A stretch of 64,000 bases of DNA from Lentilactobacillus kisonensis DSM 19906 = JCM 15041 (lineage in GTDB: Bacteria > Bacillota > Bacilli > Lactobacillales > Lactobacillaceae): the NCBI RefSeq assembly GCF_001434135.1, contig NZ_AZEB01000001.1:124001-188000 (forward strand), written 5' to 3'. This document shows, piece by piece, positions 1 to 9,178 of the stretch. The position numbers and the translations under genes were made by a program. The notes under the pieces were generated by a model. The model saw nothing but the letters and a program-made list of their open reading frames with translations. It was not told where the DNA came from and searched no databases. How positions within the stretch are numbered: position 1 is the first letter of the stretch; every line of letters starts with the position of its first letter.

Positions 1-1
1 G

Positions 2-68
2 GTTTGTGAAGGTAGTGAACGGGACGGCCAAGAATTTCTTTCCAAAGGGACTTCGGTTTAATTTGTAA
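2..68 (+). other. Possible 3' end of an upstream plus-strand gene
   Basis: The first bases contain two overlapping plus-strand frames that are open from the window edge: one stops at 59-61 (ending KGTSV), the other at 66-68 (ending LRFNL). Either could be the C-terminus of a gene lying mostly outside the window. The two-sided terminator just downstream fits a gene converging on fni. Too little is visible to choose a frame or name a product. Confidence 0.3.
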
Positions 69-72
69 AACA

Positions 73-125
73 CAAAAAGCGGATTTAGTTAACTTCAATT
101 TGAAAGTTACTAAGTCCGCTTTTTG
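73..125. terminator. Bidirectional intrinsic terminator
   Basis: An inverted repeat begins CAAAAAGCGG and ends CCGCTTTTTG, with arms of about 20 bases joined by a short loop. It has an A run on one side and a T run on the other, so it can stop transcription of fni (minus strand) and of a plus-strand gene to the left. Confidence 0.8.
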
Positions 126-129
126 AGTG

Positions 130-1164
130 TTAATATTTAATGTTTCGCTGTTCAAGGTAAGAAATTAACCTTGGTGAAAGAATGAGTCTTTGTCGTTTTA
201 ACTCATCGACTGTTGAACACCCTAACATGAGCATAATGGCTTTTAAACCATATTTCCAGTTATTAATTGTGTCAATAACATGCTGGTCGTCATATTTGAT
301 AACTTGGTTTAAGAAATACCCAGCAACCCCAACCGCCGAGCTCCCAAGCGCTAGACATTTTGCAACGGCTAATGGTGATTTGACACCGCCAGAAGCGACA
401 AAGGTTGCCTGTTGCTGAAATTGGCGACTTTCCAGGAGTGATTCAATGGTTGTGAGTCCCCAATCCTTAAGATAATCCATATCCTTTGAATGCCGGCGGA
501 AATTTTCGATCATCGCAAAATTAGTGCCCCCGCGACCACTTACGTTGATAGCGGTCACGCCAAGCTGAAGGAGCTCGCTAATCGTTTCTTGACTGATGCC
601 AAAGCCAACTTCTTTAATGATGATCGGGATCTTTACTTTAGTCACAATTTCGGAGATGTTTTGTTTGAAATTAAACGTTCGATCACCCTCCGGCATGATT
701 AATTCCTGAGCCGCATTGATGTGGATTTCCAGTGCATCAGCATGAATCATATCGATAGCAGCCAAGGCATCGTTAACGGTTTTATTTGCACCAAGATTGG
801 CAAAAATAAGACCATCTGGGTTATTTTGACGCACAATTTCAAATGTATCTCGAAGCGAAGGGTCACTGAGGGCCACGCTTTGAGAACCTACGGCCATTGC
901 GAGCCCCGTTTGATTTGCGATAGTCGCCAGGCGGGCGTTGAGCTTCTTCGTTCGTTCACTGCCACCAGAAATCGCTTCAAGGTAAAAAGGAGCGGATAGC
1001 TGCAACGGGCCTAGTTGACTAGCAATATTAATGTCACGTAGAGAGCTAGTTGCAAGTCCCTGATTAATGAATCGAACCTCATCAAAAAGATCCTTATCAG
1101 GCTGATAGAACTTTTCCGCTAATGAAACGTGTTCATCTTTTCGATGTGAATGATTTGAAATCAT
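130..1164 (-). CDS. fni: Isopentenyl-diphosphate delta-isomerase, type 2
   Basis: This cytosolic FMN- and NADPH-dependent enzyme interconverts isopentenyl and dimethylallyl diphosphate, the last step before prenyl synthesis. The protein has 344 residues, normal for the type 2 family, and is a TIM barrel. Visible motifs are RKDEH at residues 8-12, AISGGSE at 64-70, a GRGGTNF phosphate-binding stretch near residue 210 and ASGGVKSP near 258. The start is supported by AAGGAG six bases before the ATG. It is the last gene of the mevalonate cluster, three bases after the preceding stop codon, and is followed by a terminator. The type 1 isomerase is unrelated, so the assignment is secure. Confidence 0.96.
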   Translation of the reverse strand: MISNHSHRKDEHVSLAEKFYQPDKDLFDEVRFINQGLATSSLRDINIASQLGPLQLSAPFYLEAISGGSERTKKLNARLATIANQTGLAMAVGSQSVALSDPSLRDTFEIVRQNNPDGLIFANLGANKTVNDALAAIDMIHADALEIHINAAQELIMPEGDRTFNFKQNISEIVTKVKIPIIIKEVGFGISQETISELLQLGVTAINVSGRGGTNFAMIENFRRHSKDMDYLKDWGLTTIESLLESRQFQQQATFVASGGVKSPLAVAKCLALGSSAVGVAGYFLNQVIKYDDQHVIDTINNWKYGLKAIMLMLGCSTVDELKRQRLILSPRLISYLEQRNIKY

Positions 1165-1167
1165 TGG

Positions 1168-2253
1168 TTACTCCTTGTTGATGTCAATGACGGGGTGAAC
1201 ACTTAGTGATAGGCGGGTAATCCCGTTTTCCTGCCATCGTTGAATCATTGAATCGACGTCCGTGTGCTTATCAATGACGACAATCCCACAATCACCACCG
1301 CCAGCTCCTGATGACTTAGCTGCGGCCGAGTTTTCCACAGCAATATCGCACATTTTCTTCAGGGTCGGTGTTTCAATTGCAACCTTAGTGAACGCCGCCA
1401 GATGTTGTAAAATTTCTCGGTTTCGTTTAATGCCGGTTTTGATTGTCTCCAAGCTGCCATCTTTGAATCCCTGGATCAATTCTTCTAGACACTTTTTACT
1501 TTCCATGAGAAATTGATCATATACTTGATGTTGGCGACTTTTTTGAATGGCGACCTTATCAACCAAATGAGAGGTTGAGGCCGGCGTTCCGGTCCAACCA
1601 ATGATGAGCCGAAGATCCCTTGGCGGGGTTAACTGAGTAATTTGTAAGTGTGGCCACGGTTGGTTAACTAATTCAGTTAAGCTTTGTTCAGAGCGGGCAG
1701 CAATTAACCAGTTGCGGTCAAAAGAACGATAGGCAATCCAGCCACCATAAACACTAGCAGCAATGTCACCCAGAGAGCCGTTTCCCTGAACATCTAAATG
1801 CGCTATGGCTGACAGTTTAAACAATTGGCTTTTGGTAAGGGGAAGCTGATAAAACTGACATAATGCCTTAACGGTTGCAACCGTCACGGCAGCTGAAGAT
1901 CCTAACCCATACTTTTTACCATTGGGACTGTCTAAATCACTATTGATTCGTAAATCATAAAGATCCATAGGCCGGTTAAGTGCCTGGGCATATGCCTCAG
2001 TGAGTCTAATAGCTGAAATTATGTAATTAAAGGTATTGTCCCGATTATCCAAGATCATTTGGTCGCCTTGACGACGCCAAAAAACGGAATCATCACGATA
2101 TTGTTTAGAAACGATACTTCCATATGATTTGCTTCGGGAGATTTCGACGGTTACGAATTGATTTAACGCAACAATGATTGATGGGTAGCCAGTTTCGACG
2201 ACCGCATATTCTCCGGCAATGTATAGTTTTCCTGGCGCTTTCACCGTAATCAA
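1168..2253 (-). CDS. mvaK2: Phosphomevalonate kinase
   Basis: A GHMP-family kinase that phosphorylates 5-phosphomevalonate to the diphosphate with ATP. I chose a TTG start at 2253-2251: the protein then begins MITVKAPGKLYIAGEYAVVE, the usual N-terminus, and AAGGAA lies eight bases upstream. The frame is open further upstream, but that would run back through the end of mvaD and add about 60 residues unlike the family. The predicted protein is 361 residues. The GHMP ATP loop GLGSSAAV and the C-terminal GAGGGDCGIV motif are both present. It lies between mvaD (19-base gap) and fni. Confidence 0.94.
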   Translation of the reverse strand: MITVKAPGKLYIAGEYAVVETGYPSIIVALNQFVTVEISRSKSYGSIVSKQYRDDSVFWRRQGDQMILDNRDNTFNYIISAIRLTEAYAQALNRPMDLYDLRINSDLDSPNGKKYGLGSSAAVTVATVKALCQFYQLPLTKSQLFKLSAIAHLDVQGNGSLGDIAASVYGGWIAYRSFDRNWLIAARSEQSLTELVNQPWPHLQITQLTPPRDLRLIIGWTGTPASTSHLVDKVAIQKSRQHQVYDQFLMESKKCLEELIQGFKDGSLETIKTGIKRNREILQHLAAFTKVAIETPTLKKMCDIAVENSAAAKSSGAGGGDCGIVVIDKHTDVDSMIQRWQENGITRLSLSVHPVIDINKE

Positions 2254-2272
2254 CGGATCATTTCCTTTCTGC

Positions 2273-3259
2273 TTATAAATAATGCACACCTGGTCCTGCG
2301 TGAACAACTGCCACCCGTTCTTGTCCAAGTAACTTCGTAAACCTACTAACAATGGCATCCAGGTTGGCTTGTTGACAGAGCACTTTAACGTTTGGCCCAG
2401 CGTCAATCGTATAGTAGCACTCAATACCATCATGTCTGAGGCGTTTAACCTCGTTCATTGCGGTTAAAGTCTCCCCGTTAAAGTACATGAAATCAGGGGC
2501 AGCGCTTAAAGTCAATGCGTGCATCCGCATGGCGTTTAATTCACTAATATTGCCAAACTTTGTAAAATCGTTGGCATTAATAGCCACTTTGAGGTCGCTT
2601 AAATCATTTTGCGCAACTTTAACCCATGTGGGGTAATAGGGAGAAGTGGTCACCGAGCGGTTCATGCCTTCACGACTTGAAACTGCTTTGTGCTTTTTTT
2701 CGACGGTTAGGGCGACGATGGCAACATCATTAAGGGCGCTTTGCTTAAGCGGGACAGCGTAAGAATCCAAATCATTTGTTCCCCGACGCCATTCTACAAA
2801 GCCACCAAAAATTGACCGACAGGCTGAGCCAGAGCCTCTCCGTGCTAGTCTAGACAGATCTTTGCTAGAGAGTGTTAACCCGGCTGCTTTGCTGGCAGCT
2901 GCCGCCAATGCTGCGAATGCGGATGCTGAAGATGCCAATCCAGCGGCAATTGGGACCTGATTATGCGATATTACTTCCGCGTGGTCCTTCATTCCTGCAA
3001 GGTTACGGACAATGGTTAGGAAGTCATGGACTCGTTGCCAGCTTTTGCCCGCGACCTCCTGATGATCAATTTTGACGATATCATCAGGAAGTGTTGGATC
3101 AAATCGCACAGACGTTTCTGTATAAAACTTATCTAGCGTTAATGATAAACTGCTGGTATATGGCACAATGAGTTGGCTATCCTTTTTACCCCAGTACTTG
3201 ATTAAGGCGATATTGGTGTGAGCTACTGCTTTGGCCGAACTAGTTGACGAGGTTGTCAT
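2273..3259 (-). CDS. mvaD: Diphosphomevalonate decarboxylase
   Basis: This enzyme performs the ATP-dependent decarboxylation of mevalonate diphosphate to isopentenyl diphosphate. The start at 3259 gives MTTSSTSSAKAVAHTNIAL, has AGGAG six bases upstream and overlaps the end of mvk by 20 bases. A start 11 codons earlier is open but has no comparable ribosome site. Motifs are IALIKYWGKKD near the N-terminus, the GHMP loop GLASSASAFAALA, RRGSGSACRSIFGG with the family's conserved serine/arginine segment, and DAGPNVKV near the end. The length of 328 residues is typical. It is the second gene of the mevalonate operon. Confidence 0.96.
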   Translation of the reverse strand: MTTSSTSSAKAVAHTNIALIKYWGKKDSQLIVPYTSSLSLTLDKFYTETSVRFDPTLPDDIVKIDHQEVAGKSWQRVHDFLTIVRNLAGMKDHAEVISHNQVPIAAGLASSASAFAALAAAASKAAGLTLSSKDLSRLARRGSGSACRSIFGGFVEWRRGTNDLDSYAVPLKQSALNDVAIVALTVEKKHKAVSSREGMNRSVTTSPYYPTWVKVAQNDLSDLKVAINANDFTKFGNISELNAMRMHALTLSAAPDFMYFNGETLTAMNEVKRLRHDGIECYYTIDAGPNVKVLCQQANLDAIVSRFTKLLGQERVAVVHAGPGVHYL

Positions 3260-4217
3260 GAGCTTCTCCTGTGGAATATTCGTAATTTTCAAATGATTGA
3301 ATCCAAGTTTGGGTTGCCCCAGCTTGTCTTAGTTTAGTTGAAATTATCTGGGCGTCTCGCTGATTATCGGTTAAACTGATCATACAGCCGCCAAGGCCAC
3401 TACCGGTCAGCTTGGCCCCTAAGGCATTATTGGCAACAGCAATTCGACAAAAGTCATCTAGCGTATCGGTACTGACACCTAATTTAGAAAGATGATGTTG
3501 GCTTTGATTCATAAGCATCCCAAGCTGTTTCTTATCAGCACTTGCAAGGGCGTCTTTAGCCGAGTCGGCAATTGTGCCCAGTTGGTCAATCAAGGGAACC
3601 GCTACATCAGAATTCGTAACCACATTATTGTGAACCAGCGACACAGCCTCGCTGGTTTTTCCCTTAATGCCACTATCAGCAATCACCAAAAATAAATCAG
3701 AACTATGGAATTCAATTTGTTCGTTGATTTGGTTCTTAACAAACCAAATTGGAGCCTCCGAGCTGGCAGTTGCTGCGTCTAAACCACTGGGATTGCCATG
3801 GGTAATTTGCTCTTCAACGTCTGCAAGTGCGAGTAACCTGGACCGGGTCAGTGGCTTTTCGAACAAATTAAAGAAGCCTCTAACCAAGGCAACAGCTGTT
3901 GCAGCTGACGAACCCATTCCTCGTTCGGAAGGGACTTTGCTTTGAATTGTTAACTCAAATGGCAAATCAGGTGAATTAAATGACTTAAGAAGCTGTCTGA
4001 TTAGAACGCCGATTCCTTTTAAGTTGTCGGCCATCTCAGAAATTGGCCCATCAAAGTAACGACAGTGGATCGTTTGACCGACCGATATTAACTTGATAGC
4101 GACTGTAACGTTTACTGAATAAACGGGAATGGCGATTGCGGGCTTACCGTAGACGACGCTGTGCTCCCCGAAAAATATAATTTTAGCGTAACTTGTTCCC
4201 GTTGCTTTTTTTTTCAA
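3240..4217 (-). CDS. mvk: Mevalonate kinase
   Basis: The first kinase of the pathway, converting mevalonate to 5-phosphomevalonate. The start is a TTG followed by an unusual run of lysine codons (MKKKATGTSYAK). The ribosome site before it is weak, but no better in-frame start precedes the conserved residues. The 325-residue protein has GEHSVVYGKPAIA at the N-terminus, the ATP loop GMGSSAATAVA and the C-terminal KLTGSGLGGCMI. It is the first gene of the minus-strand operon mvk-mvaD-mvaK2-fni. Its promoter must lie in the AT-rich 170 bases shared with the divergent dinG. Confidence 0.96.
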   Translation of the reverse strand: MKKKATGTSYAKIIFFGEHSVVYGKPAIAIPVYSVNVTVAIKLISVGQTIHCRYFDGPISEMADNLKGIGVLIRQLLKSFNSPDLPFELTIQSKVPSERGMGSSAATAVALVRGFFNLFEKPLTRSRLLALADVEEQITHGNPSGLDAATASSEAPIWFVKNQINEQIEFHSSDLFLVIADSGIKGKTSEAVSLVHNNVVTNSDVAVPLIDQLGTIADSAKDALASADKKQLGMLMNQSQHHLSKLGVSTDTLDDFCRIAVANNALGAKLTGSGLGGCMISLTDNQRDAQIISTKLRQAGATQTWIQSFENYEYSTGEAHDNLVN

Positions 4218-4412
4218 TTCTTTATCCGCTCACTTTCAAACATTCCAATTTTATCATAATTCATAAGTGGAAGAAGCTTTTCGCAATATTTTTAAAAATT
4301 TATAAAAAATAGAAGTCCCTTAGATGGTAGATTATCATAACCAGCTTGTAGTATTATAAAAGTTAATGAACCTTTAAGAAAAATCATGATATACATTAGA
4401 TTGGTGAACAAT

Positions 4413-7250
4413 ATGAATTCAAAAACAACCTTTGCAGTTGTTGACATTGAAACAACTGGAACTGATTTAGCAGCTGATGACCGGACAATTCAGTTCAGCT
4501 GCTGTCTGGTTTCTGATAATAAAATAACTGATACTTTCGTTACGGATATTAATCCACAACGTGAGGTGCCTAACCGCATCGTTCAATTGACGGGAATTAC
4601 AAACGACCGCTTAACACATGCACCAACGTTTGATCAAGTTGCTGCCAAATTGTATGGTCTATTGAATGAAACGGTATTTGTTGCCCATAACGTCAATTTT
4701 GATTTTCCATTTCTCAATGCGGAATTTCAACGAGTAGGTTATCCGGAGCTCCAAATTGAAGCAATTGATACGGTAACGATGAGCCAAATCCTCCTACCAA
4801 CGCTCTCAAGCTATCGGCTCCAAGATCTGAGTGCGTATTTTAACATTGAACATGATCATCCCCATACGGCTGATAGTGATGCTTTAGCAACCGCTAAGTT
4901 GTTATTAATTCTTTTGCGCCAAATTGAAGAATTACCAAGTACCACCTTACAACAGATTCTCAACGTAAGCCCATCATTGCCACAGGATACCCTTAAAGTG
5001 TTCCTTAACGCAAATGAAGTGAATCAAAAGCAGGCACACGTTAAAAAACTACCAGGGCATTTGAAATTGTCGTCTGGATTGGTGATTAGGAGACGTGAAT
5101 TAGGCAATGATAAGCAGCAGTTGCGAAGTGCTAATGATCGTTATCCAAAGACTAAAAAAGCCAAGGCCAAAATTTTGCCCGACCAGTTAGAATCCCGACT
5201 GGAACAAAATAAAATGATGAACCTCATCTATAACAATTATGCAGATCCACAGCACCATGACGCTAAAACAATGGTAATCGAAGCACCGACTGGAATCGGT
5301 AAGAGTCTCGGTTATTGTTTACCGTTTTCTTACTTAGTGAGTCAGCAAAAGCCAGTTGTGATTAGCACATCAACCACTTATTTACAATTTCAGCTCCAGA
5401 ATCAAACAATTCCGATGTTAAACCAGGAGCTGCCGTTTGAAATTAGTAGCATTATTTTAAAGGGGGCCAGGCACTATATTGATCTATATAAATTCAAAAA
5501 CCTCTTATTTGTGCCAGATAATTCTCATCAAACACCGTTTGTTAAGGCCCAGATTCTAGTTTGGCTAACGATGACAACCACCGGTGATCTGGATGAATTG
5601 CATTTAAACGTTGACCAAACGCCCTTTGTGTGGAAAATTCAACATACTGGTGTTCGTTGGCTTGATCCAAGTGAACCGTTCTATGAGGATGATTTTCTCC
5701 GTTATAATTTGAAGCGAGCTAAACTTGCTGATTTTATTATTGTTAACCACACGTATTTAATCAAAAATTGGCAATATTTTAAAGAACTACCAGTTAAACC
5801 ATATTTATTAATTGATGAAACTCAGCAGTTTGCCGAAACGGCAATTAAGAATAACCAGGAAAAAATTAATCCGCTATCGTTAATTACGATCATTAATAAA
5901 ATTCTTGCAAGTATCAATCAAAATCATGAGGACAACATTGGCAGTATTATTGCCAATAATGCGATTTTAGGTCGGCTGACCGATGAATTAGCGGATAAAC
6001 TAACGACGACAAAGAATCTTATTCACCAGATTATGACGACTATTTTTAGTCAGGTGGTTGCTCACAAGAAGCTTCATCGAAACGTTGACTTTTTCGAACG
6101 ATTAATTCCAATCACTGAAATGAAGGATTCGACCAAGGCTAACCAGGGAATGATTCAGCAGTTACGTCATGTAAAGGATCAAATTGATGATTTGTTAGTC
6201 GAACTAAACCGTGAAGTTGATAACAACGCAAATTCCTTTACAAATCAGGACTTCTTGGGAATTTATTCTTTTTTTGAAAACTATAATCATTTCAATGACC
6301 GCCTTCGCCAGCTGCTCGGAATCATTGACGTTGACGACCAATCAATTGAACAGCACGTGACCTGGGTGACGATTAATCACGTTAAAGACGTTAATAGTTT
6401 AACGCTCAACCGGGGGATCTTGAAGACTGAAGATTACTTAACTGAACACATTTATTCTTCATTTGAACCGACGACTTTTACTGGTGCGACGATCTTTTCA
6501 TCTCGACGGTCCCAATTCATCTATGATTTACTAGGAATTGATAGGCAGAAGACGGCAGTCAAGCGGTTAAAAAGCGATTTTAACCCGGCTAATCAAGCTC
6601 GACTTTATCTTGTTACCGACGAAAGTGATGCAAAATTTGCGACGAATTCCGATGCATATCTACAACAGGTCGCAACTAATATTGAAGCCATTTATGGTCA
6701 GGTTCCTAGGCAAACCCTGGTTTTATTTAATTCACTGAATGCAATTGAGCGGACCTATCGACTACTTCAAGAGAGCGGCTTTACGGCCAATCACTTCGTC
6801 CTTGCCCAAGGTGTTCATGGTACGGCAACCAAAATTAGCAAACAATTTATCCATCACGAACCAGCAATCTTGCTAGGCGCAAATACTTTTTGGCAGGGAG
6901 TTGACTTTCCACATCACCTGCTAGAAAACTTAATAGTAGCGCAGTTACCCTTTGATACGCCTGCAGATCCATACAACCATGCCCGCTATTCAATCGAACG
7001 AAGTAAGGGCAAAAATCCGTTTTATAGTATTACCTTACCAAAAGCAACTTTAAGGCTTCGTCAAGGAATGGGGCGACTGCTTAGAACCAGGGATGATTAT
7101 GGGACCATCTTTATTTTGGACCCTAGATTATTAACAAAACGATATGGCAGTATCGTTTTAGCAAACTTACGAAATGAAATTCCGATTGTTCAAGGTGATA
7201 TTAACCATTGTATTGCCGACATGGTTAAATTTTTTGAAAGCAAAGCATAG
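4413..7250 (+). CDS. dinG: DnaQ-type exonuclease / DinG-family helicase-like protein
   Basis: A two-part DNA repair protein of about 945 residues. The N-terminal DEDDh 3'-5' exonuclease is complete: VVDIETTGTD (Exo I), HNVNFDFPFL (Exo II) and HTADSDAL (Exo III). The C-terminal superfamily 2 part has Walker A APTGIGKSLGY, a motif II reading IDETQ where DEAH is usual, GANTFWQGVDF (motif V) and QGMGRLLR (motif VI). The four-cysteine iron-sulphur domain of E. coli DinG is not seen, as in other Firmicute DinG proteins. I prefer the ATG at 4413 (GGTGA upstream) to one at 4386. It heads the conserved dinG-ypmB-aspB-asnS-dnaD order. Some Firmicute DinG proteins act as nucleases rather than helicases, and the altered motif II fits that. 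Confidence 0.92.
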   Translation: MNSKTTFAVVDIETTGTDLAADDRTIQFSCCLVSDNKITDTFVTDINPQREVPNRIVQLTGITNDRLTHAPTFDQVAAKLYGLLNETVFVAHNVNFDFPFLNAEFQRVGYPELQIEAIDTVTMSQILLPTLSSYRLQDLSAYFNIEHDHPHTADSDALATAKLLLILLRQIEELPSTTLQQILNVSPSLPQDTLKVFLNANEVNQKQAHVKKLPGHLKLSSGLVIRRRELGNDKQQLRSANDRYPKTKKAKAKILPDQLESRLEQNKMMNLIYNNYADPQHHDAKTMVIEAPTGIGKSLGYCLPFSYLVSQQKPVVISTSTTYLQFQLQNQTIPMLNQELPFEISSIILKGARHYIDLYKFKNLLFVPDNSHQTPFVKAQILVWLTMTTTGDLDELHLNVDQTPFVWKIQHTGVRWLDPSEPFYEDDFLRYNLKRAKLADFIIVNHTYLIKNWQYFKELPVKPYLLIDETQQFAETAIKNNQEKINPLSLITIINKILASINQNHEDNIGSIIANNAILGRLTDELADKLTTTKNLIHQIMTTIFSQVVAHKKLHRNVDFFERLIPITEMKDSTKANQGMIQQLRHVKDQIDDLLVELNREVDNNANSFTNQDFLGIYSFFENYNHFNDRLRQLLGIIDVDDQSIEQHVTWVTINHVKDVNSLTLNRGILKTEDYLTEHIYSSFEPTTFTGATIFSSRRSQFIYDLLGIDRQKTAVKRLKSDFNPANQARLYLVTDESDAKFATNSDAYLQQVATNIEAIYGQVPRQTLVLFNSLNAIERTYRLLQESGFTANHFVLAQGVHGTATKISKQFIHHEPAILLGANTFWQGVDFPHHLLENLIVAQLPFDTPADPYNHARYSIERSKGKNPFYSITLPKATLRLRQGMGRLLRTRDDYGTIFILDPRLLTKRYGSIVLANLRNEIPIVQGDINHCIADMVKFFESKA

Positions 7251-7314
7251 ACCGCATCGGTATGGACTATAATTTGCTATAATAAAGGGCATGACAATGT
7301 GAAAGGACAATATT

Positions 7315-7821
7315 ATGCAAAGGCAACGGCGAATTAAGAAACAATCGACAATTAAAATTTCATGGATCATAACGGCCATCATCTTGGTACTTTTCTTCAC
7401 GGTGTTCATCACCTTTCATCAGGCTGAGAAGCCGATGAACACGGCTCGAAGCCAGACAGTATCAATGGCTAAGAAATATGCCGGACTCACTACGGTAAGT
7501 TCATTTTATTCATCCAATCTAAATAAAACCTATTATTCGGTGGCTGGTAAGGATAATAAGGGACGCAAAATCTACGTTATCATTGCTAAAAAGGGTGGTA
7601 ACATCACCGTTATCAATCAGAACAGTGGTTTATCTGAAACGGAAATCAGGAATGTGATTACTGAAAAGAAGTCGCCCCAAAAAATTAACAGTATCAGCTT
7701 GACGCTCATTAATAGCAAGCCATACTGGGTGGTCAGTTATCTGAATTCCGACGACAACCTCTGTTTTGCAACGTTAAATTTCAAAACTGGGAATGTTTAT
7801 AAGTCAATTGAAAACATCTAG
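7315..7821 (+). CDS. ypmB: YpmB/TseB-like membrane-anchored protein (DUF5590)
   Basis: A 168-residue protein with a basic N-terminus (MQRQRRIKKQ) followed by one membrane segment at about residues 15-34. The remainder lies outside the cell and has PepSY-like beta-rich repeats. The B. subtilis homologue YpmB, also called TseB, sits between dinG and aspB as here and has been linked to cell-wall elongation. The function is therefore inferred from position and family. AAAGGA eight bases upstream supports the ATG. No catalytic motif is visible. Confidence 0.75.
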   Translation: MQRQRRIKKQSTIKISWIITAIILVLFFTVFITFHQAEKPMNTARSQTVSMAKKYAGLTTVSSFYSSNLNKTYYSVAGKDNKGRKIYVIIAKKGGNITVINQNSGLSETEIRNVITEKKSPQKINSISLTLINSKPYWVVSYLNSDDNLCFATLNFKTGNVYKSIENI

Positions 7822-7825
7822 GACA

Positions 7826-7934
7826 GCTGCACAAAGCAGAAATCTGCGTATAAGCACCTCTAACGAAAATCCCAAAATCAGGGATTCCCGTTAGAGGAGA
7901 CTTATACTCCGATTTCTAATCGCTCTGTTCCGCT
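7826..7934. repeat. 109-bp imperfect palindrome between ypmB and aspB
   Basis: Two arms of about 50 bases pair around a 7-base loop at 7874-7880. The best-paired blocks are CCTCTAACG with CGTTAGAGG, GTATAAG with CTTATAC, and AGAAATC with GATTTCT. There is no T run after either arm, so it is not a standard terminator, although it could act as one or as an mRNA stabiliser. Its size and nested pairing resemble small palindromic repeats (REP or MITE-like). No second copy was noticed in the window. Confidence 0.6.
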
Positions 7935-7957
7935 CACTTTATTGAAGGGAAATGATT

Positions 7958-9178
7958 ATGAAATTTTCAAACCGGACAGCGCAAATTACACCATCAGCAA
8001 CAATTAAAGTTTCAAGTAAAGCAAAACAAATGATCCGAAACGGTATTGATGTGATCAACTTGGGAATTGGTGAACCAGATTTCGCAACACCGACAGCAAT
8101 TGCTGACGCTGCGATTGATGCAATTCATTCTGGTAAAACCAGTTTTTATACACCTGCAAGTGGTTTGCTAACGCTGAAGCAAGCAATTGTTGAGCGGACA
8201 CAACGCGACTATGGTGTCGTATACACAACCGACCAGATTAGTGTGACCAATGGTGCTAAGACGGCTTTATATGTGTTAATGCAGGTGTTAATTAACCCAG
8301 GTGATGAGGTACTTCTGCCGAAGCCAAGTTGGGTAAGCTATCAACAACAAGTCTACTTAGCTGACGGGCAACCAGTTATGGTTGACACTGATCGTAATTT
8401 TAAAATTACCCCTGATTTACTAGAGCAGGCGTATACATCACGGTCAAAGGTGCTAGTCATTAATTCACCGCAAAATCCTACCGGCACGCTTTACTCGAAA
8501 AATGAGTTACGTGCGATTGGAAACTGGGCGGTTGATCATAATCTGGTCATAGTTACGGATGATATTTACGGTAAATTAATCTATAATAATAATCGGTTTT
8601 ATTCACCGGTTCAGTTTGAAGGCAGAATTAGTGAAGCGACGATTATGGTGAATGGCATTTCTAAAGCATATTCGATGACTGGTTGGCGGATTGGTTACAT
8701 TGCTGGGCCCCAGGAGCTGATTCAGCGGGTAAATTCACTGTTGTCACACATGACCGGTAACCCCGCAGCGGTCAGTCAGTATGCTGCCATTGCGGCGCTT
8801 CAATCTGATCAGCAAGCCGTTAGTCGAATGCGGCAAGCGTTTGAGAAGCGCTTGAATACCATTTATCCACTTCTTCAAAAGGTTCCTGGCTTTGAAATTA
8901 CGCAGAAACCCCAAGGGGCTCTTTATTTATTTCCCAAGGTGGCCGTCGCCATGAAGATGGTTGGGGTGACATCGTCGGCTCAGCTAGTTGAGCGGTTGCT
9001 AAATGAGGCCCATGTTGCAGTTGTGGATGGAGCCGCGTTTGGATTGCCTGGTTACATACGGTTAAGCTATGCAGCTAGTCTGACAGACTTGAAAACCGCT
9101 GTTACTAGAATCAATGGATTTATGAATCATTATTTAGAGAAAGAGTTGTCTGGAGGAATTGGTAGTGAAACAAATTAG
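7958..9178 (+). CDS. aspB: Pyridoxal-phosphate aspartate aminotransferase (class I/II)
   Basis: A cytosolic PLP enzyme, most likely moving the amino group between aspartate and 2-oxoglutarate. I chose the ATG at 7958 ([15 protein letters not shown]) because GAAGGG lies eight bases before it; the ATG two codons upstream is too close. The 406-residue protein has [10 protein letters not shown] near residue 33, [12 protein letters not shown], the PLP lysine in [16 protein letters not shown] and the C-terminal arginine in GYIRLSYA. It overlaps asnS by 14 bases. The family has side activities on other amino acids, so the exact substrate is not proven. Confidence 0.93.
   Translation: MKFSNRTAQITPSATIKVSSKAKQMIRNGIDVINLGIGEPDFATPTAIADAAIDAIHSGKTSFYTPASGLLTLKQAIVERTQRDYGVVYTTDQISVTNGAKTALYVLMQVLINPGDEVLLPKPSWVSYQQQVYLADGQPVMVDTDRNFKITPDLLEQAYTSRSKVLVINSPQNPTGTLYSKNELRAIGNWAVDHNLVIVTDDIYGKLIYNNNRFYSPVQFEGRISEATIMVNGISKAYSMTGWRIGYIAGPQELIQRVNSLLSHMTGNPAAVSQYAAIAALQSDQQAVSRMRQAFEKRLNTIYPLLQKVPGFEITQKPQGALYLFPKVAVAMKMVGVTSSAQLVERLLNEAHVAVVDGAAFGLPGYIRLSYAASLTDLKTAVTRINGFMNHYLEKELSGGIGSETN

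Noticed and set aside
2254-2433. Longer phosphomevalonate kinase start at 2433
   Set aside because: It would run through the end of mvaD. The extra 60 residues do not resemble the family, and a TTG with a good ribosome site begins the conserved N-terminus.
7830-9165. T-box or other tRNA-sensing leader before asnS
   Set aside because: asnS starts inside aspB, and the gap before aspB has no T-box sequence (no AGGGTGGnACCGCG-like block).
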